Of a DNA stretch of 25,172 nucleotides, positions 21,864-25,172 are shown piece after piece. The position numbers and the translations under genes are program-made. The stretch spans positions 1-25,172 of the forward strand of contig CALETE010000022.1 of assembly GCA_937920085.1 (NCBI GenBank), written 5' to 3'. Numbering within the stretch: the stretch's first letter is position 1; each line of letters begins with the position of its first letter. This DNA is from an uncultured Alphaproteobacteria bacterium (lineage in GTDB: Bacteria; Pseudomonadota; Alphaproteobacteria; Caulobacterales; Caulobacteraceae). Under the pieces are notes generated by a model. That model had not been told where the DNA came from. It worked only from the letters and a program-made list of their open reading frames with translations, and did not search any database.

Positions 21864-22430
21864 TTAGGAGACCTTCTCCACCTGCCCGTATTCGAGCTCG
21901 ACCGGCGTGGCGCGTCCGAAGATGGACACGGTCACGCGCAGGCGAGCACGTTCTTCGTCGACCTGCTCCACCGAGCCGTTGAAGCTGGCGAAGGGGCCGT
22001 CCGTAACCCGCACGGTCTCGCCGATCTCGAACTGGATGGTCGGCTTGGGCCGCTCCACACCTTCTTCGATAGCACCGATAATGCGGGCAACTTCCTTTTC
22101 CGAAACGGGCATGGGCTTGTTCTGGCTGCCCAGGAACCCAGTGACCTTCGGGGTGTTCTTGATGAGGTGATAGGCCTCGTCGGTGAGCTCCATCTTCACC
22201 AGGACATAGCCTGGGAAGAACTTCCGCTCAGCATTGATCTTCCGACCGCGACGGATTTCGATCACGTCTTCGGTGGGGACCAAAATATCCGAAAAATTTT
22301 CGTCGAGGCCCTGGGAATGGGCCTGTTCACGAATGGACTCGGCAACCTTCTTCTCGAAGTTCGAGTAGGCGTGGACGATGTACCACTTATGGCGAGGATT
22401 GGCGGCGACGACGGGCGTTTCGGCGTTCAT
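21864..22430 (-). CDS. nusG: Transcription termination/antitermination factor NusG
   Basis: NusG binds the RNA polymerase clamp, suppresses pausing and links polymerase to Rho or to the S10 protein of the ribosome. The 188-residue product has the NGN domain starting at HKWYIVHAYSNFEKKVAE (from about residue 14) with RKFFPGYVLVKM, then a linker and a C-terminal KOW domain (about residues 133-187, FEIGETVRVTDGPFASFNG). The 13 residues before the NGN domain are variable in the family. It starts 10 bases after the secE stop. The ribosome binding site is weak, so coupling to secE is likely. Confidence 0.98.
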   Translation of the reverse strand: MNAETPVVAANPRHKWYIVHAYSNFEKKVAESIREQAHSQGLDENFSDILVPTEDVIEIRRGRKINAERKFFPGYVLVKMELTDEAYHLIKNTPKVTGFLGSQNKPMPVSEKEVARIIGAIEEGVERPKPTIQFEIGETVRVTDGPFASFNGSVEQVDEERARLRVTVSIFGRATPVELEYGQVEKVS

Positions 22431-22440
22431 GTCTTTGAGA

Positions 22441-22752
22441 TCAACCCCCGTTCACAAGTTTCAGAATAAGCGCCATGCCCGATCCGAAGATCCAGTCCAC
22501 CAGGGACAGAAACAGGGCAGCCATAACCACCATGATCGCCACCATCACTGACGTGATCCAGGTTTCTTTGCGAGTGGTCCAGGTGATCTTTCGAGCTTCG
22601 GCGCGAACCTCCCGAGCAAACTGGGCCAGGCTAACACGCTTCTTAGGTGCCGCCGGCGCGGTCGCCAGAGGCGAGGCAGGGGCGATCGCCGCGGCCGTCT
22701 TAGCGGCGCGGTTCCTCATCGCTGTCGGCGTTGAGCCGGGTTTCCTGGCCAT
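22441..22752 (-). CDS. secE: Preprotein translocase subunit SecE
   Basis: SecE is the clamp of the SecYEG protein channel in the inner membrane. The 103-residue product has the conserved amphipathic segment FAREVRAEARKITWTTRKET (residues 45-64) and a single transmembrane helix at about residues 66-88 (ITSVMVAIMVVMAALFLSLV). About 37 basic and Ala-rich residues precede this core. That is longer than the minimal one-helix SecE, and the start is not certain: the ATG at 22752 has only GAGACC before it, but the next in-frame ATG (codon 12) has no ribosome binding site. Gene order tRNA-Trp, secE, nusG, rplK, rplA is widely conserved in bacteria. Confidence 0.95.
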   Translation of the reverse strand: MARKPGSTPTAMRNRAAKTAAAIAPASPLATAPAAPKKRVSLAQFAREVRAEARKITWTTRKETWITSVMVAIMVVMAALFLSLVDWIFGSGMALILKLVNGG

Positions 22753-22822
22753 CGAAAGGTCTCGAAACTCTCTACAATGAAGGCGGCAGTCCGCCCTCGG
22801 GATATCATATATAGGCGCCGAA

Positions 22823-22898
22823 TGGCAGGAGCGGAGGGACTCGAACCCACGACCCTCGGTTTTGGAGACCGATGCTCTACCAGCTGAGCTACACTCCT
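22823..22898 (-). tRNA. tRNA-Trp (anticodon CCA)
   Basis: The minus strand folds as a normal tRNA. The acceptor stem pairs AGGAGTG with CGCTCCT (one G-U). The D arm contains AGCTCAGCTGGTAGAGC, the anticodon CCA is at 22863-22865, and the T arm carries GGGTTCGAGTCCC. The discriminator is G and the 3' CCA is encoded in the genome (22823-22825). Total length is 76. The gene lies 70 bases before secE and is probably the first element of the secE-nusG-rplKA transcript. Confidence 0.97.
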
Positions 22899-22940
22899 AC
22901 GACCTTATCCTTGCGGATCTGGCCTCTAGCCAATGAACAA

Positions 22941-22964
22941 CGCGCCGGAAAGGCTCCCGGCGCG
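22941..22964 (-). terminator. Terminator after the methyltransferase gene
   Basis: cgcgccgg (22941-22948) and ccggcgcg (22957-22964) form a perfect 8-base-pair stem with an 8-base loop. On the minus strand the tail is TTGTTCATTGG, moderately T-rich. It lies between the methyltransferase stop and tRNA-Trp, and GCTAGAGG just after it might belong to a tRNA-Trp promoter. Confidence 0.6.
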
Positions 22965-23028
22965 CATCCCTCAACTAGAGCCGGGTCGTTTAGCAGCCAC
23001 CTCGCCCTGGGGCAAGGGCCCGAAGGGC

Positions 23029-24033
23029 TTAGTCGCCTTTGGTCATAACAATGGTGCCCTCAAGCATGATCCGTCGCTTGGTCATAGGCGGAATGGCGCG
23101 GTCAAAGCCGTCAAGGACTTCTAGGGCCCAAACTGGCAGCTTCAACCCGTCTGAGCCCGCCGCAAGGCGGATCTGCACATCAGCGACGTCGCGATACATG
23201 GTCGAATGGTCCATGTGCGGGATGAACTCTACCTTGGAAAACCCGCATTTCTCGGCCATTTTTGCAATGTGCTCCTGAGAAAACAGCCACTTATCGTCCA
23301 TGAAGGCAAAATTCGGGGACGTTATGTCGGGCAAAGTCCTTGCCGCGATATCCTGCTCCATCCCCCGCAATATATCGGCTAGGCGTTTATCAAGTCGCCG
23401 AAAGGGCCAAGAGGCCTTCCCCAAGATGTGGCGATAGGCGATGGCCATCAGCCCATACCCATCAAAGGGTTCAAAGAAAATCGCCTTGCCTCCCGGCCTT
23501 AGAGCCCGCGCCGCAGCCCTCACACCTTCCCTGGGCGTGAGGAGATGATGCAGAATGGCAACCCCCGTCACCAGATCGAAGGCCCCGGGCCGCACATGGG
23601 AGCTCATGGCGTCCATAACCACGCAGGCGACCCTGTCCTGGGCATCAATCGTCGGAAGGTGCTCAGCCAGTATGGCAAGCAATTCGCCCGAGAGGTCGGT
23701 AGCAATCACCTCAGCTCCCGGAAAGAGTCTCAGACACGGCAGCACTGAATTCGCTCCAGAGCCGCTTCCAAGATCCAAAATCCGGGGTACCGCGGGCAAT
23801 TCAACGGCCGCCCTTTCGAAGGCCTGACGAAACAAACCTTCAAAGTGGTCGCTGGCCGAATATCGCTGGTTATACTCTCCAGCGTTCGCCTGGAATTGAG
23901 CCGAAATGGTCGCCTGGGATTGGTCATCGGCAATTCGCCAAACCGGAATTCCAGATGCCGTATGGGCGAGGGGTTCCAGGTGGGTATCGAACACCTCGGT
24001 TAGCCAGTCGGGTGAGTTTGCAAACTGCGTCAT
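23029..24033 (-). CDS. Class I SAM-dependent methyltransferase of unknown substrate
   Basis: The 334-residue product has a Rossmann-fold methyltransferase core. Motif I is ILDLGSGSGAN (residues 85-95), the acidic residue after strand 2 is D113 (ATDLS), then AILHHLLTP and RPGGKAIFFEPF (179-190) follow. About 80 N-terminal residues and a C-terminal extension of about 130 residues flank the core, perhaps for substrate binding. The extension includes DHSTMYRDVADVQIRLAAG. I use the ATG at 24033, preceded by TAGG; a GTG at 24054 is also possible. The gene is divergent from the crystallin-like protein and ends 130 bases before tRNA-Trp. The substrate cannot be read from sequence; small-molecule or lipid targets are as likely as protein. 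Confidence 0.88.
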   Translation of the reverse strand: MTQFANSPDWLTEVFDTHLEPLAHTASGIPVWRIADDQSQATISAQFQANAGEYNQRYSASDHFEGLFRQAFERAAVELPAVPRILDLGSGSGANSVLPCLRLFPGAEVIATDLSGELLAILAEHLPTIDAQDRVACVVMDAMSSHVRPGAFDLVTGVAILHHLLTPREGVRAAARALRPGGKAIFFEPFDGYGLMAIAYRHILGKASWPFRRLDKRLADILRGMEQDIAARTLPDITSPNFAFMDDKWLFSQEHIAKMAEKCGFSKVEFIPHMDHSTMYRDVADVQIRLAAGSDGLKLPVWALEVLDGFDRAIPPMTKRRIMLEGTIVMTKGD

Positions 24034-24164
24034 GGTAGACCTAGCGCTCGTCACAAAACCGGGGCGATAGCCTTGCGCATCCTTGCCTCAGGCTGAACCG
24101 CTTAGCAGTGCCCCCTTTGCGGAGCAAGGACGCGACCAACTAACAGTCAGCTTGCGATCTCCTG

Positions 24165-24193
24165 CCTATGGAACCTATGGTGAGGAAAACGTG
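24165..24193 (+). promoter_or_regulatory. Possible ECF-type promoter and direct repeat before the crystallin-like gene
   Basis: The sequence holds a 7-base direct repeat, cctatgg-aa-cctatgg (24165-24180). GGAAC (24170-24174) and CGT (24190-24192) are separated by 15 bases. General-stress ECF sigma factors of alphaproteobacteria recognise GGAAC with a CGTT-like -10 at 16-17 bases, so the spacing here is slightly short and the match partial. A transcript starting near 24200 would have a 27-base leader. Confidence 0.25.
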
Positions 24194-24226
24194 AAGATCG
24201 AAGTTCACTCATTGGGAGAGACGCAA

Positions 24227-25108
24227 ATGCGCCCTAGGTATAATTTGTTGATCCTGGCTTCGGTGCTGGGTGCAAGCGCCTTGGCCCCGGCCGCCAGTCT
24301 GGCCCAACCGCGAGGTGCACCCCCGCCTCCCGGCGACTACTGGCAGACCTGTCAGAACATCACCACCTTTGGATATGGCCGCGATGCCATGATGACTGGC
24401 CAGTGCAAGGATCGTTACGGACGGTACCAGTCCACCAGCCTGAGATTTGCCAACTGTAGCGCTGTGACCAATCAGAATGGCCAGCTGGCCTGTGATTACG
24501 GCAATTCCAACACTGGTAATTCCGGGGGCGGTAGAGTTTCGACCCTTAGCCTTTACAGGGACGCCAATTTTGGCGGGCAGGTGCTAGATACCACCCGCGA
24601 ATATTCCAACCTGCCTCGGCAATATAACGACATGGCGCTCAGCCTGAGGATTTCCGGACGTGGCACCTGGGAAGTCTGCGCGGACGCAAACTTCCGAGGC
24701 AATTGCCAGACCTTTGACCGGGACGTGCCAGACCTGCGTCGCTATGGGCTTGGCGAAGCCATCAGCTCAGTTCGCCCAACAGAATCTCAGGGTGGGTATC
24801 CGCCGCCTCCACCGCCACCACCCCACCCCCCTTGGAACGGTGGCGGCTTTCAAGGGAATGCATCCTTGAGCCTCTACAGCGGCGTCGGTTTTTCCGGCCC
24901 AGTCTTTGAGGCCCGCACGCCCTACACCAACCTGCCCCGGTCCTATAACGACCAGGCACAGAGCCTAAGGATCAATGGGCGTGGCGTCTGGGAAGTCTGC
25001 GCCGATAGTGACTTCCGGGGTCAATGTCAGACCTTCGATCGGGACGTCCCTGACCTAAGGCGTTATGGCTTGAGCATGTCCATCAGCTCGGTCCGTCAGG
25101 TCCAATAG
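24227..25108 (+). CDS. Secreted protein with one CVNH-like repeat and two beta/gamma-crystallin domains
   Basis: The 293-residue product begins with a signal peptide (about residues 1-26, ending ASLA before QPRG). Residues 38-90 match one repeat of the cyanovirin-N homology fold. Cysteines lie at 42, 60, 77 and 89 in the pattern C..N...G......C....G.......L...C....N..G.L.C. Two beta/gamma-crystallin domains follow, at about 105-184 and 212-291. They share the core WEVCAD.*FRG.*CQTFDRDV and PDLRRYGL. A proline run (192-199) links them. The usual calcium motif N/D-N/D-x-x-S/T-S is only partly kept (NDMALS, NDQAQS). I chose the ATG at 24227 because GGGAG precedes it and the signal sequence follows; the in-frame ATG at 24083 lacks support. 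A sugar- or envelope-binding role is possible; function unknown. Confidence 0.88.
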   Translation: MRPRYNLLILASVLGASALAPAASLAQPRGAPPPPGDYWQTCQNITTFGYGRDAMMTGQCKDRYGRYQSTSLRFANCSAVTNQNGQLACDYGNSNTGNSGGGRVSTLSLYRDANFGGQVLDTTREYSNLPRQYNDMALSLRISGRGTWEVCADANFRGNCQTFDRDVPDLRRYGLGEAISSVRPTESQGGYPPPPPPPPHPPWNGGGFQGNASLSLYSGVGFSGPVFEARTPYTNLPRSYNDQAQSLRINGRGVWEVCADSDFRGQCQTFDRDVPDLRRYGLSMSISSVRQVQ

Positions 25109-25134
25109 CTTCCGCCCTGTTTCGCGCAAGAAAA

Positions 25135-25162
25135 AGGCCGCCCGGGTTTCCCTGGGCGGCCT
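25135..25162. terminator. Bidirectional terminator at the right edge
   Basis: aggccgccc (25135-25143) and gggcggcct (25154-25162) form a perfect 9-base-pair stem with an inner GGG/CCC. On the plus strand it follows the crystallin-like gene by 26 bases, with tail ATTCTATGG. On the minus strand the tail is TTTTCTTGCG, so it may better serve a leftward gene lying beyond the window. Confidence 0.75.
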
Positions 25163-25172
25163 ATTCTATGGC

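Overview
The window reads as a chromosomal segment of an alphaproteobacterium, most likely a member of the Caulobacterales. I infer this from the protein sequences (EF-G of 692 residues, RpoB of 1356, RpoC of 1397), the high GC content and TTGACG-type promoter elements. It is the translation and transcription supercluster tRNA-Trp, secE, nusG, rplK, rplA ... rplJ, rplL ... rpoB, rpoC ... rpsL, rpsG, fusA, tuf, all on the minus strand. The left edge cuts through the first codons of tuf.

Layout from right to left, in the direction of transcription. A CVNH/beta-gamma-crystallin secreted protein (plus strand) and a SAM methyltransferase (minus strand) are divergent at the right edge. Then come tRNA-Trp(CCA), secE, nusG, rplK and rplA, closed by a strong terminator at 20600-20629. 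Next is a four-gene accessory block on the same strand: exported sulfatase, thiolase, crotonase-fold enzyme and a small nucleotidyltransferase-fold protein. rplJ and rplL follow behind a structured 300-base leader and end in two tandem terminators. A beta-lactamase-fold serine hydrolase runs antisense (plus strand) before rpoB and rpoC. A second antisense gene, a TonB-like periplasm-facing protein, separates rpoC from the str operon (rpsL, rpsG, fusA, tuf).

The housekeeping genes are intact and have no unusual catalytic features. The interest lies in how the cluster is cut up. In many bacteria rplKAJL-rpoBC is largely continuous. Here it is split at three places by non-ribosomal genes, two of them antisense, and each break carries terminators, inverted repeats or promoter-like sequence. 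rpoBC therefore appears to be transcribed independently of rplJL. The 348-base rpoB upstream region holds four successive inverted repeats. The rplJ leader carries four copies of the mRNA hexamer GGAGAC, one of them at the rplJ start codon.

The accessory genes may form a small pathway: an exported sulfatase frees an alcohol or phenol from a sulfate ester, and thiolase and crotonase-fold enzymes act on CoA thioesters. This link is inference from operon-like spacing. No mobile element, CRISPR array, rRNA or phage gene was seen.
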